This document shows positions 47,599-57,516 of a DNA stretch of 64,000 bases, piece by piece (position 1 is the first letter of the stretch; each line of letters opens with the position of its first letter). A program made the position numbers and the translations under genes. Where the stretch lies: contig NZ_CP101655.1 of the NCBI RefSeq assembly GCF_028830055.1, positions 2,536,398-2,600,397 of the forward strand, read 5' to 3'. The stretch comes from Pseudomonas serboccidentalis (lineage in GTDB: Bacteria > Pseudomonadota > Gammaproteobacteria > Pseudomonadales > Pseudomonadaceae). The notes under the pieces are model-generated. The model was not told the origin of the DNA and did no database searches. It was given only the letters and a program-made list of their open reading frames with translations.

Positions 47599-47780
47599 AA
47601 TCGGTTCCTGAATATGATTTTTATAGCGGCTACTTTACACGCAAGACAGGGGTGAAACCGAGGGAAATTGCGGGGTTGCGGCGGGGGCGTCCTCCATGAC
47701 GCGCAAGCAGCTTAGAGACTGTGCGATTGATTCTCAAGTGCTAATTGCCGTAAGTTTGCCCCAATGTGGCCGGGCTCCGC

Positions 47781-47808
47781 TTGCCAAGCGATATTCTTTT
47801 GATATTAT
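47781..47808 (+). promoter_or_regulatory. Sigma-70-like promoter facing PrrF
   Basis: TTGCCA (47781-47786), 16-base spacer, TATTAT (47803-47808). No start codon with a ribosome site follows; a transcript would run antisense into PrrF. Confidence 0.4.
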
Positions 47809-47876
47809 CCGCGCCATCGAATTTGCAGCACCCAAAGACTTCGTTAGCCTGAAGCCATAAGCCCGAAAAACGGGCA

Positions 47877-47987
47877 AAAAAAGACCCGGCAAAAAGCCGG
47901 GTCAAAAACCGTGATTAGCCTGATGAGGAGATAGTCCAGAAGACCGACCTAAGGTCTCTGGTCCATCGACTGATCTCGCGACCAGTT
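47877..47987 (-). ncRNA. prrF: PrrF-family iron-responsive small RNA
   Basis: About 111 nt. Starts AACTGGTCGCGAGATCAG, contains the conserved target-pairing core TATCTCCTCATCAGGCTAAT, and ends in a terminator hairpin GACCCGGC-TTTTT-GCCGGGTC plus T-run. PrrF RNAs are repressed by Fur with iron and, when iron is scarce, block translation of iron-using proteins such as superoxide dismutase and aconitase. A sigma-70 promoter and a Fur box lie directly upstream. Confidence 0.92.
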
Positions 47988-47990
47988 GCT

Positions 47991-48009
47991 TGCAATAATA
48001 ATCATTATC
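47991..48009 (-). promoter_or_regulatory. Fur box of prrF
   Basis: TGCAATAATAATCATTATC matches the 19-base Fur consensus at 15 positions by eye, including an unbroken 10-base right half. It covers the -10 and spacer of the prrF promoter. Confidence 0.85.
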
Positions 48010-48022
48010 ATTTGCAAGTCAA
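47995..48022 (-). promoter_or_regulatory. prrF promoter
   Basis: Minus strand: TTGACT (48022-48017), 16-base spacer, TATTAT (48000-47995), then 7 bases to the A at 47987 taken as +1. Confidence 0.85.
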
Positions 48023-48079
48023 ATGTTTTTATCTGCGCGATGGGAAAATTCTTTCCTGTCCGTCCGTTTGCCGTGTTCG

Positions 48080-48418
48080 TCAGAGCTGGTCGCCATCGAT
48101 CGAATGGTCGACCATCGCCCGCGCCATATCCACCATATGCACCACCGAAAAGGCCAGGTCGCGGCTCGCGCCTTGCAGGTTTTCTGCTGCCTTGAAGGCG
48201 GTGGCCGCTGCACAGCGCAACAGATCCGAGGCATGCACCAGGGCTTCTTCGCCGCTGAGGTGGCGTTTCACATCGAAAAAACGCTCTTCGACCTCGGGTT
48301 CTGACACAGCTGGTTTCAAGTAATAATCCAGCGCCCGCTGTGCTGCCGCGTTGCCTTGAGGGGAGGTGAACGTGGTGTCCATTTGCAGATCGGGCAAGTC
48401 TTCGCTGTTGATATTCAT
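48080..48418 (-). CDS. Small conserved Pseudomonas protein (DUF6124-like)
   Basis: A 112-residue soluble protein. N-terminal disordered part, then a helical segment EEALVHASDLLRCAAATAFK followed by DLAFSVVHMVDMARAMVDHS. It resembles a small family, often multicopy in pseudomonads, that carries conserved alanine-rich helices; function unknown. It reads toward PrrF and is divergent from the CI-like repressor gene. Confidence 0.7.
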   Translation of the reverse strand: MNINSEDLPDLQMDTTFTSPQGNAAAQRALDYYLKPAVSEPEVEERFFDVKRHLSGEEALVHASDLLRCAAATAFKAAENLQGASRDLAFSVVHMVDMARAMVDHSIDGDQL

Positions 48419-48548
48419 GGTGAAAGGTCACTCCTTGTTCGATTGAAAGTCCGTGCTTTCAGGATAGTACGATGCGTAGTTGTGACCAGAATTTAAATAC
48501 TACAATATGTGTTTTGCCGGCCGAAGGCGTCGACGTAAGGTGCCCCAC

Positions 48549-49208
48549 ATGGATAAATGGATTGAGTTGGTCAAGGCCAAGATGAGTGAACTCAAAATCA
48601 CTCAAACAGAGCTCGGAGAGCGCGTCGGCATGTCCCAGGGCGGCATCGGGCATTGGCTGAACAAACGTCGCGAACCGGGCATCACCCAAATGAACCGCGT
48701 GTTGCACGCGCTGGGCATGGACTTCCTCGAAGTGGTACTGGTGATCCGCGAGCCGCAGGAAGCGGCGGATGACGAGATGCCACTGGCGCAGAAGTACAAC
48801 CCGTACTTCCGCTACCCGGTCAGCGACTGGCGCACCTCGTGTGAAATTCGCGAAAGTGCAACCACAGCCTATGCCCCGGCGCATGGCAAGCAGCGCTTCG
48901 AACTGACGGATTATCACGCCCGTGGTGCGGCGTTCTGGCTGACGGTTACGGGGGATTCGATGACTGCACCCACCGGCCAGAGCATTGCCGAAGGCATGCT
49001 GATTCTGGTGGATCCGGAGGTGGAAGCGGTGCCCGGCAAACTGGTGATCGCCCAGTGGCAGGACAGCGAAGAAGCGATCTTCCGCAAACTGGACGAAGAG
49101 GGCGGCCAGCGTTACCTGGTACCGCTCAATCCGACCTGGCCGAAAGCCCTGTTCACCGACGAGTGTCGAATCATCGGCGTCGTGGTTCAGGCAACGGCGC
49201 GTTTCTAG
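48549..49208 (+). CDS. CI/LexA-like autocleaving repressor (XRE + S24 peptidase)
   Basis: A 219-residue repressor. The N-terminal XRE helix-turn-helix is at about 14-45 (KITQTELGERVGMSQGGIGH) and the C-terminal S24 domain has Ser137 (TGDSMTAP) and Lys180 (EAIFRKLD); the 43-residue spacing equals that of lambda CI. Such proteins cleave themselves when RecA is activated by DNA damage. No phage or pyocin gene is near, so it is an orphan SOS-type switch. The divergent DUF6124-like gene may be a target. Confidence 0.88.
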   Translation: MDKWIELVKAKMSELKITQTELGERVGMSQGGIGHWLNKRREPGITQMNRVLHALGMDFLEVVLVIREPQEAADDEMPLAQKYNPYFRYPVSDWRTSCEIRESATTAYAPAHGKQRFELTDYHARGAAFWLTVTGDSMTAPTGQSIAEGMLILVDPEVEAVPGKLVIAQWQDSEEAIFRKLDEEGGQRYLVPLNPTWPKALFTDECRIIGVVVQATARF

Positions 49209-49210
49209 TC

Positions 49211-49242
49211 AGATCGATCCTCGTCAGGCGTAGGATCGATCT
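49211..49242. terminator. Hairpin between convergent repressor and liuD genes
   Basis: Arms AGATCGATCCT and AGGATCGATCT with a 10-base loop but no T-run; may serve both convergent genes. Confidence 0.55.
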
Positions 49243-49248
49243 CCTCAT

Positions 49249-51198
49249 TTACACGGCTTCCAGTTCAACCAAAGCGCTGCCTTCGCCAACCATTTCGCCT
49301 TCCTGGCAATACATCGCTTTGATCACTCCCGCATGGGGCGCACGGATGCTGTGCTCCATCTTCATCGCCTCCAGCACCACCAGTTGCGCGCCGGCCTCGA
49401 CCGATTGCCCGGCCTCCACCAACACCCGCACGATACTGCCGTTCATGGGTGCCGTCAGACCGCCCTGATGACTGTGGCTGGCTTCGACGGCGCTGATTGG
49501 GTCGTAGGTCTCGATGCGGCGCAACTCGCCGTCCCATTGCAGGTACAACGAATTGCCCTGGCGAATGGCGCGCAAGGTACGACGCACGCCGTCGTGCTCG
49601 ACCCACAGTGCTTCGCCCGACAGCCTGGTGTTGCTGGCGGCACTCAAGGTCAACGCGCGATCCTGGCCTTCGCAGCTCAGATGCAAGGTGATTTCCGCCG
49701 GCAAACCTGCGCGCAAACCACTGTTCAACGCCCACGGCGAGCCCAAATCGTCCGCCCGCACCGCGCCCGGCAAACTCTGCGCGAAAGCCTGCGCTGCTGC
49801 ATGCCAGAACCCATCGCTCAGCTCACCCGGAGCCGGCAGCAGTTGTTCCTGATAGCGCGGAATAAACCCGGTATCCAGTTCCGCAGCGGCAAAGGCCGGA
49901 TGCGCAATGATCCGCCGCAGGAAGTTGATGTTGGTCTTCAAACCGCCAATGGCGAACTCATCGAGCATGCTCAACAGTCGCAGACGCGCCTGCTCGCGAT
50001 CCTCGCCCCAGGCAATCAGCTTGCCGAGCATCGGGTCGTAGAACGGCGAAATCTCGTCGCCTTCCTCAACCCCGCTATCCACCCGGCGCCCCGGACCGGC
50101 AGCCGACTCACGATACAGCTGCAGACGCCCGGTCGCGGGCAGGAAGTCATTCGACGGGTCTTCGGCATACAGCCGAACTTCGATCGCGTGCCCGTTGAGC
50201 GGCACCTGATCCTGTGTGATGGGCAACGCTTCACCGCGCGCCACACGAATCTGCCACGCGACCAGATCGAGGCCGGTGATTGCTTCGGTGACCGGGTGCT
50301 CGACCTGCAAACGGGTGTTCATTTCCATGAAGAAGAATTCGCCGCGCGCATCCAGCAGAAACTCCACGGTGCCGGCGCCGACGTAACCGATCGCCTGCGC
50401 CGAACGCACCGCCGCTTCACCCATGGCGCGGCGCAGTTCCGGGGGCAGGCCTGGCGCCGGGGCTTCTTCGACGACTTTCTGGTGGCGACGCTGGATCGAG
50501 CAATCCCGTTCGTTCAGGTACAGGCAGTTGCCGTGCTGGTCGGCGAACACCTGGATTTCCACGTGACGCGGCTTGAGCAGGTATTTCTCCACCAGCATCC
50601 GCGAATCGCCGAACGACGACTGCGCTTCGCGCTGGGCCGAGGCCAGGGCTTCGGCCAGTTGGCTGACGTCCTCGACCACTTTCATGCCTTTGCCGCCGCC
50701 ACCCGCCGTGGCCTTGAGCAGCACCGGGTAGCCAATGCGTTCACAGGCATCGCGGAAGGTGTCCAGATCCTGCGCCTCGCCGTGATAGCCCGGCACCAGC
50801 GGCACGCCAGCGGTTTCCATCAAGGCCTTGGCCGCAGACTTGCTGCCCATGGCGTCGATGGCCGAAGCGGGTGGGCCGAGGAAGATCAACCCGGCTTGTT
50901 CAATGGCGCGAGCGAATCCGGCGTTCTCCGACAGAAAGCCATAACCCGGGTGAATTGCCTGTGCGCCGCTGGCCTTGGCCGCCGCGATCAGTTTGTCGAT
51001 CTGCAGATAGCTGTCGGCGGCTTTGCTGCCACCCAGGTCGACGCGGATGTCGGCTTCGCGGCTGTGGCGCGCTTCGCGGTCGGTGGCGCTGTGTACGGCG
51101 ACGGTGGTCAGGCCCAGCGCCTTGGCGGTGCGCATGACCCGGCAAGCGATTTCGCCACGGTTGGCCACCAGCAGGGTGGTGAGAACAGGTGCGCTCAT
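49249..51198 (-). CDS. liuD: Methylcrotonyl-CoA carboxylase, biotin-carrying alpha subunit
   Basis: A 649-residue biotin-dependent carboxylase subunit: biotin carboxylase domain (VANRGEIACRVMRTAKALGL, GGGGKGMKVV, EMNTRLQVEHPVTE) and C-terminal biotinyl domain with EAMKMEHS. With LiuB it carboxylates 3-methylcrotonyl-CoA in leucine breakdown. Its ATG shares a base with the liuC stop (TGATG), implying coupled translation. Confidence 0.94.
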   Translation of the reverse strand: MSAPVLTTLLVANRGEIACRVMRTAKALGLTTVAVHSATDREARHSREADIRVDLGGSKAADSYLQIDKLIAAAKASGAQAIHPGYGFLSENAGFARAIEQAGLIFLGPPASAIDAMGSKSAAKALMETAGVPLVPGYHGEAQDLDTFRDACERIGYPVLLKATAGGGGKGMKVVEDVSQLAEALASAQREAQSSFGDSRMLVEKYLLKPRHVEIQVFADQHGNCLYLNERDCSIQRRHQKVVEEAPAPGLPPELRRAMGEAAVRSAQAIGYVGAGTVEFLLDARGEFFFMEMNTRLQVEHPVTEAITGLDLVAWQIRVARGEALPITQDQVPLNGHAIEVRLYAEDPSNDFLPATGRLQLYRESAAGPGRRVDSGVEEGDEISPFYDPMLGKLIAWGEDREQARLRLLSMLDEFAIGGLKTNINFLRRIIAHPAFAAAELDTGFIPRYQEQLLPAPGELSDGFWHAAAQAFAQSLPGAVRADDLGSPWALNSGLRAGLPAEITLHLSCEGQDRALTLSAASNTRLSGEALWVEHDGVRRTLRAIRQGNSLYLQWDGELRRIETYDPISAVEASHSHQGGLTAPMNGSIVRVLVEAGQSVEAGAQLVVLEAMKMEHSIRAPHAGVIKAMYCQEGEMVGEGSALVELEAV

Positions 51199-52013
51199 CA
51201 ACGCGGCTCCTTGGGGGTGGTTGCGGCTTGCCAGCTCGGCGCACGTTTTTGCAGGAACGCGCGCAAGCCTTCCTGGCCTTCAGGGCTGACGCGGATGCGC
51301 GCGATGGCGTTTTCGGTGTAGCGGCGCAAGGCCGGGGTCAGCGCGCCGTTGCCGACTTCGCGCAGCAGATCTTTACTGGCGCGCATCGCGGCGGGGCTGT
51401 TGAGCAGCAGGTTGTCGATCCATTGCTCGACGGCTTGATCAAGCTCGACGGCCGGATAGCTCTCGGACAACAAGCCGATTTCCCGCGCCCGCTGGCCACC
51501 GAAACGTTCGGCGGTCAGCGCGTAACGACGGGCGGCGCGTTCGCCGATGGCCTGCACCACGAACGGACTGATCACCGCTGGCGCCAGGCCGATGCGTACC
51601 TCCGACAAGCAGAACTGCGCATCATCGGTGCCAATCGCCATGTCGCAGCAACTGATCAGCCCAAGCGCGCCGCCGAACGCCGCACCTTGCACCACGGCCA
51701 GGGTCGGGATTTTCAGCTTGGCGAGGTTGTACATCAGCTCCGCCAGTTCGCGGGCGTCGTCCAGATTGGTGTGGTAATCGAGTTCGGCCGATTGCTGCAT
51801 CCACGCCAGATCGGCGCCGGCGCTGAAGTGTTTGCCACGTCCGCGCACCAACAGAAAACGCAGGCTGGCGTCGCTGGCAACCTTGTCCAGCGCCAGAATC
51901 AGCTCGCGGATCATCTCGGCGTTGAACGCGTTGTTCTTTTCTGCACGGTTGAGCCACAGCGTGGCGAAACCCCGTGGGTCGCTCTGCAGTTCGAGGGTGT
52001 TGAAGTCGCTCAT
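51198..52013 (-). CDS. liuC: 3-methylglutaconyl-CoA hydratase
   Basis: A 271-residue enoyl-CoA hydratase family enzyme (HFSAGADLAWMQQSAELDYH, QGAAFGGALGLISCCDMAIG). It hydrates 3-methylglutaconyl-CoA to HMG-CoA in leucine degradation. Third gene of liuABCD; 13 bases separate it from liuB. Confidence 0.92.
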   Translation of the reverse strand: MSDFNTLELQSDPRGFATLWLNRAEKNNAFNAEMIRELILALDKVASDASLRFLLVRGRGKHFSAGADLAWMQQSAELDYHTNLDDARELAELMYNLAKLKIPTLAVVQGAAFGGALGLISCCDMAIGTDDAQFCLSEVRIGLAPAVISPFVVQAIGERAARRYALTAERFGGQRAREIGLLSESYPAVELDQAVEQWIDNLLLNSPAAMRASKDLLREVGNGALTPALRRYTENAIARIRVSPEGQEGLRAFLQKRAPSWQAATTPKEPR

Positions 52014-52026
52014 GAGATTCTCCCGA

Positions 52027-53631
<1,605 letters not shown>

Positions 53632-53645
53632 GGGCTACTCCGTAG

Positions 53646-53731
53646 CAGCTTGAAGTTTCAAGCTACAAGCTGCAAGTTGAGGCAAGAGCGCATGTCTCTT
53701 GCCGCTTGAGGCTCGCAGCTTGCCGCTGACG
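53646..53731. repeat. AAGCTTGAAG-type interspersed repeat
   Basis: Imperfect inverted repeat built from short AAGCTGCAAG/CTTGCAGCTT-like words (GCAGCTTGAAGTTTCAAGCT ... GCTCGCAGCTTGCCGC). This A/T-richer family differs from the REP units; it fills the liuA-liuB gap. Confidence 0.65.
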
Positions 53732-53735
53732 AAAT

Positions 53736-54899
53736 TCATTTCGTTTCGTTGAACAGTTCGCGGCCGATCAGCATGCGTCGGATCTCACTGGTGCCAGCGC
53801 CGATTTCGTACAGCTTGGCGTCACGCAGCAGACGCCCGGCAGGGAATTCGTTGATGTAACCGTTGCCGCCGAGAATCTGGATCGCGTCGAGGGCCATTTG
53901 TGTGGCGCGTTCGGCGGTGTAGAGGATCACCCCGGCAGCGTCCTTGCGCGTGGTTTCGCCGCGCTCGCACGCCTGGGCCACCGCGTACAGGTAGGCACGG
54001 CTGGCGTTGAGCTGGGTGTACATGTCGGCGACTTTGCCTTGGATCAGCTGGAATTCGCCGATGCTCTGGCCGAACTGCTTGCGGTCGTGGATGTACGGCA
54101 CGATCAGGTCCATGCACGACTGCATGATCCCGGTCGGGCCGCCGGACAGCACGACGCGCTCGTAATCGAGGCCGCTCATCAGCACTTTGACGCCGCCGTT
54201 GAGCACGCCGAGGATGTTTTCTTCCGGCACTTCGACGTCATCGAAAAACAGCTCGCAGGTGTTGGAACCGCGCATGCCGAGCTTGTCGAACTTGTTGCTG
54301 CGGCTGAAGCCTTTCCAGTCGCGCTCGACAATGAAGGCGGTGATGCCGTGCGGGCCCTTTTCCAGATCGGTCTTGGCGTAGATCACGTAGGTGTTGGCGT
54401 CGGGGCCGTTGGTGATCCAGGTTTTGCTGCCGTTGAGCACGAAACGGTCGCCGCGTTTGTCGGCGCGCAGCTTCATCGAGACCACGTCGGAACCGGCGTT
54501 CGGCTCGCTCATCGCGAGGGCGCCGACGTGTTCGCCGCTGATCAGCTTCGGCAGGTATTGGCTTTTCTGCTCGTGGTTGCCATTGCGGTTGATCTGATTG
54601 ACGCAGAGGTTGGAATGCGCGCCGTAGGACAGCGCCACCGAGGCCGAACCGCGGCTGATTTCTTCCATCGCCACCACGTGCGCCAGGTAACCCAGGCCGG
54701 CGCCGCCGTACTCTTCCGGCACGGTGATGCCGAGCAGGCCCATGTCGCCGAATTTGCGCCACATGTCGGCAGGGAACAGGTTGTCGTGGTCGATCTGCGC
54801 GGCGCGTGGGGCGATCTGATCGGCGACAAAGGACTGAACCTGATCGCGCAGCATGTCGATGGTTTCACCGAGGGCGAAGTTCAGGGATGGATAGCTCAT
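53736..54899 (-). CDS. liuA: Isovaleryl-CoA dehydrogenase
   Basis: A 387-residue acyl-CoA dehydrogenase ([20 protein letters not shown] start; [40 protein letters not shown]). FAD-dependent oxidation of isovaleryl-CoA to 3-methylcrotonyl-CoA, the first liu step. The ATG at 54899 starts the conserved N-terminus. Two palindromic LiuR-type boxes lie upstream; it leads the liuABCD operon. Confidence 0.93.
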   Translation of the reverse strand: MSYPSLNFALGETIDMLRDQVQSFVADQIAPRAAQIDHDNLFPADMWRKFGDMGLLGITVPEEYGGAGLGYLAHVVAMEEISRGSASVALSYGAHSNLCVNQINRNGNHEQKSQYLPKLISGEHVGALAMSEPNAGSDVVSMKLRADKRGDRFVLNGSKTWITNGPDANTYVIYAKTDLEKGPHGITAFIVERDWKGFSRSNKFDKLGMRGSNTCELFFDDVEVPEENILGVLNGGVKVLMSGLDYERVVLSGGPTGIMQSCMDLIVPYIHDRKQFGQSIGEFQLIQGKVADMYTQLNASRAYLYAVAQACERGETTRKDAAGVILYTAERATQMALDAIQILGGNGYINEFPAGRLLRDAKLYEIGAGTSEIRRMLIGRELFNETK

Positions 54900-54955
54900 G
54901 GGGCACCTTTTAGCTTTTTTGTAGGGTGGGGAGGGCGGTCGAACAGCTCTCACCT

Positions 54956-54969
54956 TTACGTTAACGTAA
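54956..54969. promoter_or_regulatory. LiuR box 1 (TTACGTTAACGTAA)
   Basis: Perfect 14-base palindrome about 57 bases upstream of liuA. On the minus strand TTGACA lies at 54991-54986, so the box overlaps the -10 side. Confidence 0.72.
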
Positions 54970-54997
54970 GCCTGAGACGGAAGGCTGTCAATCACCC

Positions 54998-55013
54998 TTT
55001 ACGTTAACGTCAA
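54998..55013. promoter_or_regulatory. LiuR box 2 (TTTACGTTAACGTCAA)
   Basis: Second copy with palindromic core ACGTTAACGT, 42 bases from box 1, between liuA and the acyl-CoA synthetase gene; may serve both. Confidence 0.7.
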
Positions 55014-55059
55014 CTTGAGCGAGAGTAAGGGCAGTTCAAGATTGAAACGGAGCAGACCT

Positions 55060-55148
55060 TGTGGGAGCGAGCTTGCTCGCGAAAGCGTCAGATCAGTCAA
55101 CATGGATGTTGAATCCGCTGACCTCTTCGCGAGCAAGCTCGCCCACAG
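55060..55148. repeat. REPIN (GTGGGAGCGAGCTTGCTCGCG type), one arm deleted
   Basis: Left unit TGTGGGAGCGAGCTTGCTCG; right unit ends GAGCAAGCTCGCCCACAGG, lacking the usual TCC. Confidence 0.85.
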
Positions 55149-55193
55149 GGATTAAATCCGGCAAACCCACTAATAAAGACAATAGGGGTCGTC

Positions 55194-56888
55194 ATGGATC
55201 AACCCAGTGCAAACCCGCCACGCAGCTACACCCGTGGCGCCCAAGACAAAGCCTTACTGGCGATGACCATCGGGCAGAAGTTCGACCAGACAGTTGCGCA
55301 GTACCCGGACGGTGAGGCGCTGGTGGTGCGTCATCAGCAGTTGCGCTATTCCTGGCGGCAACTGGCCGACGCGGTGGATCTGCATGCCAGAGCCCTGTTG
55401 GCGCTGGGTTTGCAGGCGGGGGATCGGCTCGGTATCTGGGCGCCGAACTGTGCGCAGTGGTGCATCACGCAAATCGCCACGGCGAAAATCGGCGTGATTC
55501 TGGTCAACATCAACCCGGCCTACCGCAGCTCTGAACTGGAATACGTGCTCAAACAGTCCGGCTGTCAGTGGCTGGTGTGCGCCGGGGCATTCAAGTCCTC
55601 CAACTACCACGCCATGCTGCAGGGGCTGGTACCGGAACTGGCCGAGCAATCCATCGGCCAGTTGCGCTGTGAGCGTCTGCCGGAGTTGCGCGGGGTGATC
55701 AGCCTCGATGCACAGCCACCGTCAGGCTTCCTGCCGTGGTCGCAACTGGTCGATCTGGCCGCGGGTGTCTCACCCCAACAGTTGCACGAACGCAGCGACA
55801 GCCTGCACTTCGATCAGCCGGTGAACATTCAATACACCTCCGGCACCACCGGTTTCCCCAAGGGCGCGACCCTCAGTCACTACAACATTCTCAACAACGG
55901 TTACATGGTCGGTGAAAGCATCGGCCTGACCCCGAGCGACCGGCTGGTGATCCCGGTGCCGCTGTACCACTGCTTCGGCATGGTCATGGGCAACCTCGGC
56001 TGCATCACCCACGCCAGCACCATGATCTACCCCAGCGACGCCTTCGACCCGCTGCTGACCCTGCAAACCGTCGCCGAAGAACAGGCCACCGGCCTTTATG
56101 GTGTACCAACCATGTTCATCGCCATGCTCGATCAACCGCTACGTGCGGACTTCGACCTGTCGAGCCTGCGTACCGGGATCATGGCCGGCGCCACGTGCCC
56201 GATCGAGGTGATGCGCCGGGTCATCAGCGAGATGCACATGAGTGAAGTACAGATCGCCTACGGCATGACCGAAACCAGCCCGGTGTCGCTACAGACCGGG
56301 CCAAACGATGAACTGGAACTGCGCGTGACCACCGTCGGTCGCACTCAGCCGCAACTGGAAAGCAAGATCATCGACGAGGCCGGCAATCTGGTGCCGCGTG
56401 GCACCATCGGCGAGTTGTGCACCCGCGGTTACAGCGTGATGCTCGGTTACTGGAACAACCCGCAGGCCACCGCCGAAGCCATCGATGAGGCGGGCTGGAT
56501 GCACACCGGCGACCTGGCGAGCATGAACGATGAGGGTTACGTGAACATCGCCGGGCGTAACAAAGACATGATCATCCGCGGCGGCGAGAATGTTTACCCG
56601 CGTGAGCTGGAAGAGTTCTTCTTCACTCACCCGGCCGTGGCGGACGTGCAGGTGATCGGCATTCCGTGCTCGCGTTACGGCGAGGAGATTGTCGCCTGGA
56701 TCAAATTCCACCCCGGCCACAATGCCTCCGAGCTGGAACTGCAAACCTGGTGCAAGGAGCGCATCGCGCACTTCAAGACGCCGCGTTACTTCAAGTTCGT
56801 CGAAGAGTTTCCGATGACGGTGACGGGCAAGATTCAGAAGTTCCGGATGCGCGAGATCAGTATCGAAGAGCTTAAGGCGCTACATTGA
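55194..56888 (+). CDS. AMP-forming acyl-CoA synthetase
   Basis: A 564-residue ANL-superfamily ligase. Adenylate motifs: [11 protein letters not shown] at 214-224, [10 protein letters not shown], and [17 protein letters not shown]; the C-terminal lysine is in [10 protein letters not shown]. It activates a fatty or branched acid to CoA thioester. Divergent from liuA across two LiuR-type boxes, so a branched short-chain acid such as isovalerate or a monoterpenoid-derived acid is plausible. Confidence 0.9.
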   Translation: MDQPSANPPRSYTRGAQDKALLAMTIGQKFDQTVAQYPDGEALVVRHQQLRYSWRQLADAVDLHARALLALGLQAGDRLGIWAPNCAQWCITQIATAKIGVILVNINPAYRSSELEYVLKQSGCQWLVCAGAFKSSNYHAMLQGLVPELAEQSIGQLRCERLPELRGVISLDAQPPSGFLPWSQLVDLAAGVSPQQLHERSDSLHFDQPVNIQYTSGTTGFPKGATLSHYNILNNGYMVGESIGLTPSDRLVIPVPLYHCFGMVMGNLGCITHASTMIYPSDAFDPLLTLQTVAEEQATGLYGVPTMFIAMLDQPLRADFDLSSLRTGIMAGATCPIEVMRRVISEMHMSEVQIAYGMTETSPVSLQTGPNDELELRVTTVGRTQPQLESKIIDEAGNLVPRGTIGELCTRGYSVMLGYWNNPQATAEAIDEAGWMHTGDLASMNDEGYVNIAGRNKDMIIRGGENVYPRELEEFFFTHPAVADVQVIGIPCSRYGEEIVAWIKFHPGHNASELELQTWCKERIAHFKTPRYFKFVEEFPMTVTGKIQKFRMREISIEELKALH

Positions 56889-56963
56889 AGATCAAAAGAT
56901 CGCAGCCTTCGGCAGCTCCTACAGGGGATCGGTGTAGGAGCTGCCGAAGGCTGCGATCTTTTA
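56888..56963. repeat. REPIN (GATCGCAGCCTTCGGCAGC type)
   Basis: Inverted pair starting at the stop codon of the acyl-CoA synthetase gene. Confidence 0.9.
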
Positions 56964-56980
56964 AAAACACAAATCACAGA

Positions 56981-57358
56981 AAGCACAAAGGGGAGCCGAA
57001 GCTCCCCTTTAATTTTGTCGTCGCGTGCTCTTTCTTATTATTGAGGGGCGGTCTGTTGTTGTTTTTGGCAACCGTGGCCCTTTACCGCTGTTTTTGGCGA
57101 CCCCCATCCGGGGTCAAGAGCAAACGTATTTTTTTGAGCGCTGATCTGCTTTCTCGCCAAGCGATCCAACCGATTCGGGAGCTACCTGAAGGTAGTTTTA
57201 TTGTTCTCTGCCCGGTTGCGGGTCACTCCTGAGAGCACCCTGAAAAGCACACCTTCTCCAAAAAAATCTGTTAGCTGCGTCTCTGCCGTGTTGTTTTTGT
57301 TATGTCAGAGTCGGTACGTCTTATTTTTATTGGTTTGCAGCTTTTTATTCTTGTTATG
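56981..57358 (-). ncRNA. crcY: CrcY-like Hfq/Crc-sequestering small RNA
   Basis: About 375 nt on the minus strand, from a sigma-54 promoter to a hairpin terminator (AAAGGGGAGC-TTCG-GCTCCCCTTT). It contains many A-rich CA motifs: AACAAGAATAAAAAG, AATAAAAATAAG, AACAAAAACAACA, AACAATAAAA, AAAAACAACAACAG and AATAATAAGAAAG. Such motifs bind Hfq with Crc and relieve catabolite repression. Position beside mvaB matches what is recalled for CrcY in P. putida. Replaces any protein gene in this 630-base gap. Confidence 0.88.
56987..57014 (-). terminator. CrcY terminator
   Basis: Ten-base-arm hairpin with a TTCG tetraloop on the RNA; followed on the minus strand by TTTGTGCTTT. Confidence 0.8.
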
Positions 57359-57369
57359 CCATAGAGATA

Positions 57370-57384
57370 GCAGAAGCCGTGCCA
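57370..57384 (-). promoter_or_regulatory. Sigma-54 promoter of crcY
   Basis: Minus strand TGGCACG-GCTT-CTGC, an almost perfect -24/-12 element (GG and GC exactly spaced), about 12 bases before the predicted +1. Confidence 0.88.
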
Positions 57385-57466
57385 ACTTTTTAAAAGCCTT
57401 GTAAATCAATGGCTTGAGTTTTTTGAAGGATTTTTCCTTCAGGGCAAACCAGACAATTTGTTTCCG

Positions 57467-57507
57467 TGTTACTCGTCTATGCCCACGTTTCGGACACAGC
57501 GGTAACA
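57467..57507 (-). promoter_or_regulatory. Candidate CbrB upstream activating site
   Basis: TGTTAC and GTAACA half-sites 29 bases apart, roughly 110-150 bases upstream of the crcY start, where an enhancer-binding protein such as CbrB would sit. Confidence 0.6.
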
Positions 57508-57516
57508 CCTTCGACC

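Noticed and set aside
47820..47861. A short plus-strand frame ending in FVSLKP after the promoter-like element
   Set aside because: No start codon or ribosome site after the predicted transcription start.
49333..51321. A 662-codon plus-strand frame opposite liuD
   Set aside because: Shadow of liuD caused by third-position GC; no recognisable protein.
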